From a virus, in the IMG/VR virus record IMGVR_UViG_3300027659_000247, positions 1 to 21,488 of that record: a DNA stretch of 21,488 bases; one strand, given 5' to 3'. A program made the position numbers and the translations under genes. Each line of letters starts with the position of its first letter. Within the stretch, counting starts at the first letter, position 1. The notes beneath the pieces are model-generated. The model saw only the letters and a program-made list of their open reading frames with translations, did not search any database and had not been told where the DNA came from. This document shows, piece by piece, positions 1 to 6,275 of the stretch.

Positions 1-2
1 AG

Positions 3-773
3 GAAACACCTGCTCAACCTATGGCACAACAGCCTGTTGCACCTCCTCAAGAGCTGCGTACAGGTACTGGTAAACCTGCCTTTGCTGGCATGGGTCCAGA
101 AGCAGCATTGAACAAAAAGGGTGAGCCTAAGTTTAAGACTGAATATGCATCAGTAGAAGCTGTTCCTCGTGGTTTTGCTTTTATTCCAGGCGCTCAATAC
201 ATTGACACACCTCGTCAAAACATTGGTCAAGCTGAATACACTAAGGCATACACAAACCAGCCTTTCCCATTGACAAATGAGTTAGCAATCCAAGAGTCAA
301 AGGACATCAACAAATTGTTGGGCAGGGCTACCCGTGCTGAAATGATTGCTGCTGGTTTACCTCCTGCCGAGATCACTCCCGGCATCACCAAGAAAACTTC
401 TGCTGGTACAAAATCTGTACGGGTTGCTGGTATTGTGGGTGCTTTGACTGCCATTCCTGACATTGCAAAAGCACAGACTCCCGGTCAAAGAGGCATGGCA
501 GCGGCTAACTTGCTTGAAGCTGTCCTACCCCCAGGCTTTACTATGTCAGGTGCTGGTGAGGGTTCTGACATGCCTCCTAGGGCTGTTGATCCAAGGATGG
601 CAAACATCAACATGACCAATGCCAGCATGTTTGCTCCAACTGCAAATGATCTATTTGCTGGTAATCCTTACGCCCAATCAGAGCTTGCCAAGAGGCGTAG
701 ACAGGAAACTGAATATACTCGTAAAGTTGGTGCTGGTCGTGGCATCGCTCCTCCATCTGCCTATATGAGATAA
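3..773 (+). CDS. C-terminal part of a phage virion-associated protein (partial at left edge)
   Basis: The frame is open to the left edge, so this is the end of a longer protein rather than a complete gene starting at the ATG at 21. The visible start is rich in Pro, Gln and Ala (around PAQPMAQQPVAPPQ), like a linker. The rest is Ala/Gly-rich with a basic segment (AKRRRQE) near the C-terminus. No catalytic motif is visible. It lies just upstream of the lysis cassette, and the terminase and portal genes lie at the other end of the window on the same strand. That suggests the last part of a long internal-virion or tail protein. The function is inferred from position only. Confidence 0.6.
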   Translation, partial: ETPAQPMAQQPVAPPQELRTGTGKPAFAGMGPEAALNKKGEPKFKTEYASVEAVPRGFAFIPGAQYIDTPRQNIGQAEYTKAYTNQPFPLTNELAIQESKDINKLLGRATRAEMIAAGLPPAEITPGITKKTSAGTKSVRVAGIVGALTAIPDIAKAQTPGQRGMAAANLLEAVLPPGFTMSGAGEGSDMPPRAVDPRMANINMTNASMFAPTANDLFAGNPYAQSELAKRRRQETEYTRKVGAGRGIAPPSAYMR

Positions 774-776
774 ATC

Positions 777-1010
777 ATGGACAAAGAAGTATCACATGCG
801 GAAATCTATGCTCGTTTAATACTGGTTGAAGAAAAAGTAGATCGTATTGATACCAATACCCAAGGCGTAGTAAAAGCTTTTGAGGCTGCTGCTGGTGCTT
901 TTTTGGTTCTTGAAATGCTTGGAAAGATTGCAAAACCTGTACTGTTTATAAGTGGGTTATTTGCTTTTATTGCTATTTGGTGGCAAACAATTAAAGACCA
1001 CATAAAATGA
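777..1010 (+). CDS. Small membrane protein, holin- or hemolysin XhlA-like
   Basis: This 77-aa protein has an N-terminal charged helix with heptad-like spacing (ARLILVEEKVDRIDTNT). A hydrophobic segment near residues 40-50 and a clear transmembrane stretch (VLFISGLFAFIAIWW) follow, and it ends in a short basic tail. A coiled coil followed by a C-terminal membrane anchor is the layout of XhlA-type phage proteins that help lysis. It starts three bases after the preceding stop (TAA-ATC-ATG) and its stop overlaps the next ATG as ATGA. The lysis role is inferred from layout and from the holin and endolysin downstream. It could instead be a virion membrane protein. Confidence 0.65.
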   Translation: MDKEVSHAEIYARLILVEEKVDRIDTNTQGVVKAFEAAAGAFLVLEMLGKIAKPVLFISGLFAFIAIWWQTIKDHIK

Positions 1011-1102
1011 AAGATTGGGCCATTGCATTTATTGCAGCGGCTCTATTGGTTTCATTCATCGTCTGGTGTTTAAAGATTTTCTGGTGGGCTTATGCTGGCT
1101 GA
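1007..1102 (+). CDS. 31-aa single-pass membrane microprotein
   Basis: The ATG overlaps the previous stop as ATGA, and the gene overlaps the next start by 11 bases. The product begins MKDWAIAFIAAALLVSFIVW and is almost entirely one hydrophobic helix, with aromatic residues clustered near the end (KIFWWAYAG). No strong ribosome binding site is seen, so translation probably depends on coupling. I do not recognise a family. The position among other membrane proteins before the holin suggests a lysis accessory, but that is inference. Confidence 0.55.
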   Translation: MKDWAIAFIAAALLVSFIVWCLKIFWWAYAG

Positions 1103-1541
1103 ACTTGCTGCCGCCAATGCGGCCTTTGCTGTTATTAAAGGCGCACTAGCAAATGGCAAGGACTTGTCTGACCTTGGCTCACGGGTCTTTGACTACTTTG
1201 ATAACAAAGCCAAGATACAAGCAAAGGTCAATGAGAAGGGTAATCGCTCAGACATTGAAGAGTTCTTTGCCCTTGAAAAGCTAAACGCTCAAGAAGTTGA
1301 ACTGCGTGAACGCATGATCTACGCTGGTCGTCCAGGTATGTGGCAGGATTGGCAGAAGTACCAAGCAGCAGCAGCTCGTAGACGTAGGGAAGAAAAAGAG
1401 GCAGAGATCAAGGCCATCAGGGCTCGTAGAGCAAAGACAAAGCAATTGATTGAGTATTTTGCAATTGGTATTTCTACAGTTATTCTGGCTGTTATGTTGA
1501 TCTACGGCATCATCATCTACATGATGTACATCAAAAAATGA
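1092..1541 (+). CDS. Membrane-anchored coiled-coil protein, function unknown
   Basis: This 149-aa protein has an Ala-rich N-terminal helix (LAELAAANAAFAVIKGAL). A long charged helical region rich in Lys, Arg, Glu and Gln covers roughly residues 40-115. One transmembrane helix lies near the C-terminus (IGISTVILAVMLIYGIIIYMM), ending in a basic tail. It overlaps its neighbours at both ends (11 bases upstream, ATGA downstream), so it is part of the same transcript as the holin. The architecture could suit a spanin-like or membrane-tethered virion protein. No Rz motif or lipobox is visible, so I leave the function open. Confidence 0.6.
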   Translation: MLAELAAANAAFAVIKGALANGKDLSDLGSRVFDYFDNKAKIQAKVNEKGNRSDIEEFFALEKLNAQEVELRERMIYAGRPGMWQDWQKYQAAAARRRREEKEAEIKAIRARRAKTKQLIEYFAIGISTVILAVMLIYGIIIYMMYIKK

Positions 1542-2146
1542 GCGACAAACCTGAAACCATTGTGGACAAGGTACTGGCTTATGTAGACAGTCCCTTTAAG
1601 CTTTTTTCAGCCATTCTTATGGGGGTCATTGTTTTCTCTGGTTACTTTCTTTGGCAGAACCAAGAGTTTATGAGGGATGCTTACAAGGAATCTAAAAAGC
1701 TGCCTGAGATCAATACAGCAAGAGCCGATGATGCAAGCTCAATGCTTTTAAAGAAGACGGGGGCTACTGTTGTTGCAGTGTTTAAAGTCAACCCATTGTT
1801 TAACAGTCGTGTGCTTTACAAGGCTTACACAAAAGATGGCAGGGACAAATCCATTGAGGATATCGATGTAGGGCTGTTTAGTCAGAACACTGCTAACAAT
1901 AGCGATGTCGTCAAGTTGATGACCAATGAGATTCCTTGCGGGGATTACCGCTATGCCCAATCAGAAGTGGGACTGTGGTACTTAGAGAAAGGTGTGACCT
2001 ATACATGCCGTATAAGCGTTCCACCTGACTCACATCGTTTTGTAGGCCAGATAACTGTGGGTTGGGCTGAACCACCTACGGATATTGAGCAGACAAAGTT
2101 CATGCTGGAGATTGCCGGCGCAATGCTAACCAAGAGAGGTAATTGA
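1538..2146 (+). CDS. N-terminally membrane-anchored phage protein, function unknown
   Basis: This 202-aa protein has one transmembrane helix near residues 20-40 (LFSAILMGVIVFSGYFLW) with a short N-terminal tail ahead of it. The remaining 160 residues look like a soluble globular domain with two cysteines (EIPCGDY and YTCRIS) that could form a disulfide outside the cytoplasm. It starts by ATGA overlap and its stop overlaps the holin start as TGATG. Placement between a coiled-coil membrane protein and the holin suggests a role in lysis or its timing. No known family is recognised. Confidence 0.6.
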   Translation: MSDKPETIVDKVLAYVDSPFKLFSAILMGVIVFSGYFLWQNQEFMRDAYKESKKLPEINTARADDASSMLLKKTGATVVAVFKVNPLFNSRVLYKAYTKDGRDKSIEDIDVGLFSQNTANNSDVVKLMTNEIPCGDYRYAQSEVGLWYLEKGVTYTCRISVPPDSHRFVGQITVGWAEPPTDIEQTKFMLEIAGAMLTKRGN

Positions 2147-2571
2147 TGTTTCCATTAACCGCATTACTTGAAGTAGGTGGCAAGCTTATTGATAAGCTTA
2201 TCCCTGATCCTGAAGCCAAAGCCAAAGCACAACTTGATCTAGCAAAGATGGCTCAAGATGGTGAGTTGGCAAAAATGGCTAATGAGACTGAGCTTTACAA
2301 AACAGAGCAAAACAACCTTACAGACCGCCTTAAAGCAGATATGAGTAGTGACTCATGGCTGTCCAAAAACATTCGCCCTATGACCCTTCTGATGATCCTG
2401 GGAGGGTATTTCACCTTTGCCATGATGTCAGCCTTTGATTACGACACCAATCAATCGTATGTCCAGTTGCTGGGCCAGTGGGGAATGCTGGTCATGTCGT
2501 TTTACTTTGGGGGACGGACCCTTGAAAAGATCATGGACATGAAGGCAAATAAAGACAAGGAAGCAAAGTGA
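2146..2571 (+). CDS. Phage holin, 3-TM superfamily
   Basis: The 141-aa product starts with an amphipathic region (GGKLIDKLIPDPEAKAKAQL), a Lys/Glu-rich helix, then SWLSKNIRPMTLLMI. Hydrophobic segments follow at about residues 78-95 and 108-122, ending in FYFGGRTLEK. This order is typical of the holin 3-TM superfamily. Holins oligomerise in the inner membrane and release the endolysin at the set time. I chose the ATG at 2146, which overlaps the previous stop as TGATG and sits behind AGAGAGG, over a TTG one codon earlier. The endolysin follows directly. Confidence 0.85.
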   Translation: MFPLTALLEVGGKLIDKLIPDPEAKAKAQLDLAKMAQDGELAKMANETELYKTEQNNLTDRLKADMSSDSWLSKNIRPMTLLMILGGYFTFAMMSAFDYDTNQSYVQLLGQWGMLVMSFYFGGRTLEKIMDMKANKDKEAK

Positions 2572-3164
2572 TTACTGCTGAACAACTTAAAGAACTCCAC
2601 ATTGATGACGATTGGCTAGAGCCTTTGAATAATGCTATGCAACGGTATGAGATCAACACACCACTGCGTATAGCTGCTTTCATTGGTCAATGCGCTCACG
2701 AGTCAGGTAACTTCAAGACTTTGCAAGAAAACTTAAATTACTCAGCAGAAGCTTTATGCCGTGTTTGGCCTAGCCGATTTCCAAATCTTCAGGCAGCACA
2801 GCCGTATCACCGCAATCCCGACAAGATCGCAAACAAGGTATACGGTGGTCGTATGGGGAATGGAACCGAAGAAACCGAGGAAGGTAGTCTGTATAAAGGC
2901 CGTGGCCTGATCCAGTTGACCGGGAAGGATAACTACACTCTCTGTGGGGATGCCTTGCAAGAGGACTTTATTCATTCGCCTGACCTTTTGTTGTCTCCAA
3001 AATATGCAACTTTGAGTGCTGCATGGTTTTGGAATAAGCGTGGCCTAAACAAAGAGGCCGATGCAAAAGACTACACCGCCATGACCAAGAAGATCAATGG
3101 GGGTGTAATCGGGTTAGAGGACCGTATCAAGCACATTAATCATGCGCTAGAGGTCTTGGCCTGA
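2568..3164 (+). CDS. GH19-type endolysin (chitinase-like muramidase)
   Basis: This 198-aa enzyme is predicted to cut the glycan strands of host peptidoglycan at lysis. It shows the glycoside hydrolase family 19 signature: AHESGNFKTLQENLNYS with candidate catalytic Glu45, then KGRGLIQLTGKDNY, a late AAWFW, and KINGGVIGLEDR near the end. It is a single catalytic domain with no separate cell-wall-binding domain and no signal peptide, so it should need the upstream holin for export. The start is GTG, overlapping the holin stop as GTGA. The 3' end overlaps the convergent DUF3310 gene by 25 bases. Confidence 0.93.
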   Translation: MITAEQLKELHIDDDWLEPLNNAMQRYEINTPLRIAAFIGQCAHESGNFKTLQENLNYSAEALCRVWPSRFPNLQAAQPYHRNPDKIANKVYGGRMGNGTEETEEGSLYKGRGLIQLTGKDNYTLCGDALQEDFIHSPDLLLSPKYATLSAAWFWNKRGLNKEADAKDYTAMTKKINGGVIGLEDRIKHINHALEVLA

Positions 3165-3436
3165 TACTCAAGCTCAAGCAGCAGTTCTAGGTAATGGATT
3201 GCTTTCTTGATGTCAGCAGCTCCATTTTTTTCCTTGTGACGGGTAACGTATTTCACTACGTTGCCTTCACAAAACCCTAAATCGTTAGCAAGAATGTAAA
3301 CAATGGGCTGAATGCCTTTGTCTTTGTAGTGGTTACCTGATACCTGTTTATCAAGGGCAGATGGCGGTACACACACAATTGGTGTGCAGCCATGTATTTC
3401 ACAGATCTCTGGTGTTGGGCAAGTATCGCAAAGCAT
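3140..3436 (-). CDS. DUF3310 family protein
   Basis: This 98-aa protein has a Cys-rich N-terminus (LCDTCPTPEICEIHGCTPIVC) that could bind metal. The DUF3310 core follows: VSGNHYKDKGIQPIVYI, then FCEGNVVKYVTRHKEKNG and DIKKAIHYLELLLELE. The family is common in phages and often lies near nucleotide-metabolism genes; its biochemical role is not known to me. The ATG at 3436 overlaps the upstream stop as TGATG and lies 5 bases after AAGGAG, which decides it over a GTG one codon earlier. It is the last gene of the leftward operon and runs into the endolysin end. Confidence 0.85.
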   Translation of the reverse strand: MLCDTCPTPEICEIHGCTPIVCVPPSALDKQVSGNHYKDKGIQPIVYILANDLGFCEGNVVKYVTRHKEKNGAADIKKAIHYLELLLELEYQAKTSSA

Positions 3437-3741
3437 CACAACTCCTTAACAAAAACACCATTTGGCATCAAAGTTCCTTTACGGTCCTTGATTTCTTGGT
3501 AGGCCATCTTCATGCAGCTCACCAAATTAATGTCTTGCAAAGCGCAATAGTTGATCAAGCAGACCATCACATCGCCAACTCCATCAACAATGCCTTCAGG
3601 ATCTCTCTTGATGGTGGCATCTGCCAGCTCACCAAGTTCAGACATTGCCTTTAACAGTTGTGTTTCAGGGCTTGAATTTGGAATAATCCTTCGAGCTTCT
3701 GCCCATTGGATAATTTGCATTTCGACATCTGCGTAACTCAT
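3436..3741 (-). CDS. MazG-like nucleotide pyrophosphohydrolase
   Basis: The 101-aa all-helical product has acidic metal-binding motifs typical of the MazG/all-alpha NTP pyrophosphatase family: SELGELADA (Glu35, Glu38) and VDGVGDVMVCL (Asp53, Asp57). Such enzymes hydrolyse (d)NTPs to monophosphate and pyrophosphate. Phage versions may clean the nucleotide pool or lower ppGpp. The ATG at 3741 is preferred because AAAGG lies 6 bases upstream. Another ATG at 3747 overlaps the previous stop but touches the ribosome binding site. It sits between DUF3310 and a small DUF7303-like gene in a leftward operon. Confidence 0.82.
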   Translation of the reverse strand: MSYADVEMQIIQWAEARRIIPNSSPETQLLKAMSELGELADATIKRDPEGIVDGVGDVMVCLINYCALQDINLVSCMKMAYQEIKDRKGTLMPNGVFVKEL

Positions 3742-3743
3742 AT

Positions 3744-3965
3744 TCATCCTTTGGCAAGCAGCCAAACACGCAATCCACCCTCTTCCTTACGGGTAGAGAT
3801 CACCTTATCAGGGTAGACCTTCTTTGAGTTATTGATCTGTGCTCGGATGTAGCTGATCTTTTTAGAGTCAGTACAGGGGATCAAGAAAGAATCACCCACT
3901 TCCATTTGGTCAAATGGATAAGCTTTTCTTGAAGACAGGGGAATGTTTTTTTCAATTGTGAACAT
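3744..3965 (-). CDS. Small DUF7303-like phage protein
   Basis: The 73-aa protein carries YPFDQMEVGDSFLIP, then a helix with Lys and Ser, and ends STRKEEGGLRVWLLAKG. I associate this pattern (YPF, M-x-VGDSF, then a late GG-x-RVW strand) with small phage proteins grouped as DUF7303. The function is unknown; the fold looks like a small alpha/beta DNA- or RNA-binding unit. It resembles the product of 5205-5519 in the same operon. A GC-rich hairpin lies just upstream (3983-4048), so expression might be controlled by RNA structure. Confidence 0.65.
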   Translation of the reverse strand: MFTIEKNIPLSSRKAYPFDQMEVGDSFLIPCTDSKKISYIRAQINNSKKVYPDKVISTRKEEGGLRVWLLAKG

Positions 3966-3982
3966 GGTTTTCTTTTATAAAG

Positions 3983-4048
3983 GGGGCCTACTCGCTGCGT
4001 CTGGTCGTGGATGAACCCACAAGTTCGCCAGCATCCGCTTTCGGCCCC
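3983..4048 (-). ncRNA. Candidate structured RNA or leader: GC-rich nested hairpin
   Basis: This 66-base block in the gap between two leftward genes is far more GC-rich than its flanks. It is closed by a perfect 6-bp pair (GGGGCC at 3983-3988 with GGCCCC at 4043-4048). Inside are nested pairs GCG/CGC (3997-3999 with 4036-4038), CTGG/CCAG (4001-4004 with 4028-4031) and GTGG/CCAC (4007-4010 with 4017-4020). An alternative fold is GGATG/CATCC (4009-4013 with 4032-4036) enclosing GAAC/GTTC. The leftward operon would transcribe the minus strand. It also holds a 19-codon ORF (4034 to 3975). It is not a tRNA: no proper T-arm or anticodon arm can be drawn. Confidence 0.4.
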
Positions 4049-4091
4049 AAAAATTAATGGGTTTTAGTAACTTACATTACTAGTTGCAAGC

Positions 4092-4349
4092 CTAAAAAGG
4101 CATATCGTCATCAATAAAATCAGGCTTGGGCTTACGGGTAGGCTCAGAACTTTGACGGGGGGTGTCTTGTTTTTCACGAACAGAAAGGCTCAAGAAAGTC
4201 TTGCCTGTCTTCTCTGACTTCTTCTTCCATCCAGAAATCCAGTAGTCCTTACCACCTATGTTGATAGACCCGTTGTAATCAGGGTGCTTTTCTGTTTCTT
4301 TTTTGTCATTGGTAAACAATGAGCCTTTATCAGTTTTATCGTATTCCAT
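4092..4349 (-). CDS. SSB-like protein with acidic DDDMPF tail (DUF736-like)
   Basis: This 85-aa protein has a compact beta-rich core (YNGSINIGGKDYWISGW, then KTGKTFLSLSVREK). A Pro/Lys-rich linker follows, and the end is FIDDDMPF. Bacterial single-stranded DNA-binding proteins end in a near-identical acidic tip (DDDIPF) that recruits partner enzymes. The core resembles small phage proteins annotated as DUF736. It lies 3 bases from the end of the ERF annealing gene, with its ribosome binding site (AAAGGG) inside the ERF stop region. That fits a single-strand binding partner for recombination or replication. The SSB role is inferred. Confidence 0.65.
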   Translation of the reverse strand: MEYDKTDKGSLFTNDKKETEKHPDYNGSINIGGKDYWISGWKKKSEKTGKTFLSLSVREKQDTPRQSSEPTRKPKPDFIDDDMPF

Positions 4350-4352
4350 GTA

Positions 4353-4967
4353 TTACCCTTTTGCTTTTTTAAGTGCTGAACGCACAGTGGATGACATTTG
4401 GTTAGCCAACCAGACACGCTGATCAGCTTCCAATGCCTGTTCATCAATCATTGCAAGGGACTCTGCTGCCTTCCCCTGGTTGACCAATTCTTCTACGCTA
4501 CTTGCCAAATCACGCAAGAAACTCTTAATGTCCTCAGGAAGGTCGTCACCAATGCCACCACGAGGGGTTACAACAGGTGCTGTACCCTTGACCCCAGTAG
4601 TTGCATCCAACGCATCGTGTTCAACGATTTCAAGCGCTGCAACCCACAAATAGCGTCTAAGGTAGGTCTGTACTGCCCCAAGGTTTTGGACCTCGTGACA
4701 GCCCTTTAAAGCTGCGCTAGACATGGGTGTTTCAATGACGATCATCTCTTCTGGCTTATCGTTGTTGACAATCCGCATGTCTGCTGTTTCTTTGCCAAAG
4801 CTGATGATGGCTGTCAATCCAACCTCATCCAAAATTCTTAAGGCTGGAATGATGAAGTCACCAAGCTCAAAGTATTTGTAGCCAGCAAACTTGTTGTGGC
4901 CTGACTTTTTCAATTCAATACTGTGAAACTTATGACGAGCATCATTAAGTTTTTTATAGACGTTCAT
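4353..4967 (-). CDS. ERF-family single-strand annealing protein
   Basis: This 204-aa protein is predicted to anneal complementary single strands in phage recombination or genome circularisation. The ERF pattern is clear: an N-terminal helix (MNVYKKLNDARHKFHSIELK), a lysine-rich KFAGYKYFELGDF, and the signature GAVQTYLRRYLWVAALEI near residues 90-110. A low-complexity linker (TGVKGTAPVV) leads to a helical C-terminal part. The ATG at 4967 is chosen because the ERF fold begins there and GGAAAG precedes it. The open frame extends 39 codons further upstream, but that stretch overlaps the next gene and looks non-coding. The SSB-like partner follows downstream. Confidence 0.85.
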   Translation of the reverse strand: MNVYKKLNDARHKFHSIELKKSGHNKFAGYKYFELGDFIIPALRILDEVGLTAIISFGKETADMRIVNNDKPEEMIVIETPMSSAALKGCHEVQNLGAVQTYLRRYLWVAALEIVEHDALDATTGVKGTAPVVTPRGGIGDDLPEDIKSFLRDLASSVEELVNQGKAAESLAMIDEQALEADQRVWLANQMSSTVRSALKKAKG

Positions 4968-4971
4968 TGCA

Positions 4972-5208
4972 TTACTTTCCAAATGTTGCATCGTATTCAT
5001 CTTGGATGATGTCTTTTTGAGTGTCATCATCAAAGTCTTCAAAGTTGATGAAGTGGTTTTCCTCGCAGCATGAGCGCTTGTCATTGCGAGGCTCTAAGCA
5101 GTAAGGGCAGTACTCCACACCCCTGAGATCTTCTTTCGCTTGTTCTAAAAAGTCTTTCATGTGTTCCTCTTGACGTTGGACTGTTTCATAAAATTCTTGT
5201 TGGCTCAT
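4972..5208 (-). CDS. Small acidic protein with a possible zinc-binding Cys cluster
   Basis: This 78-aa product starts MSQQEFYETVQRQEEH, a charged helix. It then has YCPYCLEPRNDKRSCCEE, a CxxC pair followed ten residues later by CC, which could hold one zinc ion. It ends in a very acidic segment (FEDFDDDTQKDI). The ATG at 5208 overlaps the upstream stop as ATGA and follows GGAAAAG. The longer frame upstream is a shadow of the neighbouring gene. It lies 4 bases before the ERF gene. I do not recognise the family; a protein-protein adaptor or DNA mimic is possible but unsupported. Confidence 0.6.
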   Translation of the reverse strand: MSQQEFYETVQRQEEHMKDFLEQAKEDLRGVEYCPYCLEPRNDKRSCCEENHFINFEDFDDDTQKDIIQDEYDATFGK

Positions 5209-5519
5209 TTCTTTTCCAATACAAAAATGCGCCCTGTTGTCTTTGTGTAGTAAGCCTGACCCTTGATGGCCCAAGGCTTGTCGCACCGTTTGACGTAAGA
5301 GCGAAGTGCCTGGGCAACCTTATCGCAATCTTCTGATTTGCAAGATAGGGATTTCCCTATTTCTAGCTCTTTAAACAACGAGTCGTACTTGTAAAACCTT
5401 GCTATACGCTTTTTTGGTTGATCAGTACTGATTCGCAAGGTAGTGATGTCAACTTCTTTGGGCTTGCGATGAGTAAAAGGATTTTTTCCTGCAAAAGTTG
5501 TTTGGATGACGTTGTTCAT
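5205..5519 (-). CDS. Small basic phage protein, distantly DUF7303-like
   Basis: The 104-aa product begins MNNVIQTTFAGKNPFTHRKP. Its C-terminal half, SLFKELEIGKSLSCKSED then KVAQALRSYVKR and TTGRIFVLEKK, parallels the DUF7303-like protein at 3744-3965 (YPFDQMEVGDSF ... GGLRVWLLAKG). The two look like diverged paralogues. The start at 5519 is chosen because it overlaps the stop of the 50-aa gene upstream as ATGA. An in-frame ATG at 5549 preceded by AGGA is the alternative. Many Lys and Arg residues suggest nucleic-acid contact. The function is unknown. Confidence 0.6.
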   Translation of the reverse strand: MNNVIQTTFAGKNPFTHRKPKEVDITTLRISTDQPKKRIARFYKYDSLFKELEIGKSLSCKSEDCDKVAQALRSYVKRCDKPWAIKGQAYYTKTTGRIFVLEKK

Positions 5520-5668
5520 AATTTGCCTAAGGGAGTTGCTAAAAGCCATTTGTTTCCTAAAAATCGTAAGGACCGTACCCACTGAAGGCAGTTATGACGT
5601 TGTGTGTGTGTTGGCACACCCTCTACGCAGTACAGTCGTCTGACTGTTTTCAATGCTTGAACATTCAT
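5516..5668 (-). CDS. 50-aa conserved-looking basic phage protein
   Basis: A strong ribosome binding site (AAGGAG, 6 bases before the ATG at 5668) opens this short gene. Its stop overlaps the next start as ATGA. The product contains LKTVRRLYCVEGVPTHTQR and then WVRSLRFLGNKWLLATP, and is basic and Trp-rich. I recall similar small proteins with the WVRS-x-LG-x-KWLLA pattern in other phages, with no known role. It is the first gene of the leftward early-type operon, right next to the divergent intergenic region, a place where phages often keep host-takeover or regulatory proteins. Confidence 0.65.
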   Translation of the reverse strand: MNVQALKTVRRLYCVEGVPTHTQRHNCLQWVRSLRFLGNKWLLATPLGKL

Positions 5669-5777
5669 TTGTATCTCCTTTTTGTTAAGCAGGGTGTGAA
5701 TGTATCAGGCTTTTTATGTGTTTTGCATAGGTGTTTTCCCTAGTGTGCTTTTGTTTTTTTTGATGTAGGCTCACCCT
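5669..5777. promoter_or_regulatory. Divergent intergenic region, likely promoters for both directions
   Basis: These 109 bases separate the first leftward gene from the first gene of the next rightward block, so they should hold promoters for both directions. The stretch is T-rich on the plus strand and has a short direct repeat (GTGTTTT at about 5717 and 5731) around TTGCATAGG. I see no clean pair of -35 and -10 boxes for either direction, so the promoter claim rests on gene arrangement only. Confidence 0.4.
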
Positions 5778-5972
5778 ATGAGCCACCCTAACATCATTGA
5801 ACACCAATTGGCCTATGAACTTATTGTTCAGGCTACAGACCGTCTGGAACCGTTGCTGCGTCCAGATGACTTAGAAGCTGGTATTGTTGCTTCACTGGCA
5901 ACAGCACTACAAATCGCTAGCAAACGTCAACTAAAGGAGATGCATGAAATCTACCAAACCAACGCCATTTGA
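5778..5972 (+). CDS. Small helical protein, function unknown
   Basis: The 64-aa product (MSHPNIIEHQLAYELIVQAT at the start) looks like two or three helices with acidic loops (EPLLRPDDLEAG) and an Ala/Ser/Leu-rich helix (IVASLATALQIASKRQLKEM). It is the first gene of the rightward block after the divergent region. No strong ribosome binding site is visible: AGG lies about 10 bases upstream. Its end overlaps the next gene by 29 bases. No family is recognised. Confidence 0.55.
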   Translation: MSHPNIIEHQLAYELIVQATDRLEPLLRPDDLEAGIVASLATALQIASKRQLKEMHEIYQTNAI

Positions 5973-6096
5973 TTGGCAAAAAAAAACCCCGTCCTTGTTC
6001 ACAGCAACAGAAAAAGCAACCATGAACTTTTTTGCTGTAGCTAAGAGTACTGAGCGTAAACAGCTTAAAATTTACTCAAAAGCAGGTGCAAAATGA
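5944..6096 (+). CDS. 50-aa basic protein, function unknown
   Basis: A good ribosome binding site (AAAGGAGA) lies 3-4 bases before this ATG, inside the end of the previous gene. The stop overlaps the next start as ATGA. The product starts MKSTKPTPFDWQKKTPSLFT and ends YSKAGAK, with lysines throughout and one short hydrophobic patch (MNFFAVAKS). The signal for a real gene is the ribosome binding site and the coupling. The function is unknown. Confidence 0.6.
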   Translation: MKSTKPTPFDWQKKTPSLFTATEKATMNFFAVAKSTERKQLKIYSKAGAK

Positions 6097-6275
6097 TCTT
6101 TAACGCATTGGCAGAATTTCCTAAAGCTGGTTTGACACCAGATGAAAACGGTGAGTACCATATGGGCTTGTCAGAAATGGCAAGATTCAGTGCTTATCAA
6201 GATCAACAACAGCGTGACCGTGAGTTCGAGACTCGCCTTGATCGTTGGATGACAGACAACAGGAGTGAACTATGA
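6093..6275 (+). CDS. 60-aa acidic protein, function unknown
   Basis: The gene is coupled to both neighbours by ATGA overlaps, with GCAGG upstream as a weak ribosome binding site. The product starts MIFNALAEFPKAGLTPDENG. It continues with a Gln- and charge-rich helix (YQDQQQRDREFETRLDRW) that could form a coiled coil. No motif or family is recognised. Confidence 0.6.
   Translation: MIFNALAEFPKAGLTPDENGEYHMGLSEMARFSAYQDQQQRDREFETRLDRWMTDNRSEL

Noticed and set aside
3983-4048. tRNA gene
   Set aside because: The closing stem resembles an acceptor stem and there is a GTTCAT-like word, but no 7-base T-loop, anticodon arm or CCA-compatible layout can be drawn.
4968-5084. N-terminal extension of the ERF protein by 39 residues
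   Set aside because: It overlaps the 78-aa gene in another frame, is Thr/Ser/Lys-rich without ERF similarity, and the ATG at 4967 fits the family start.
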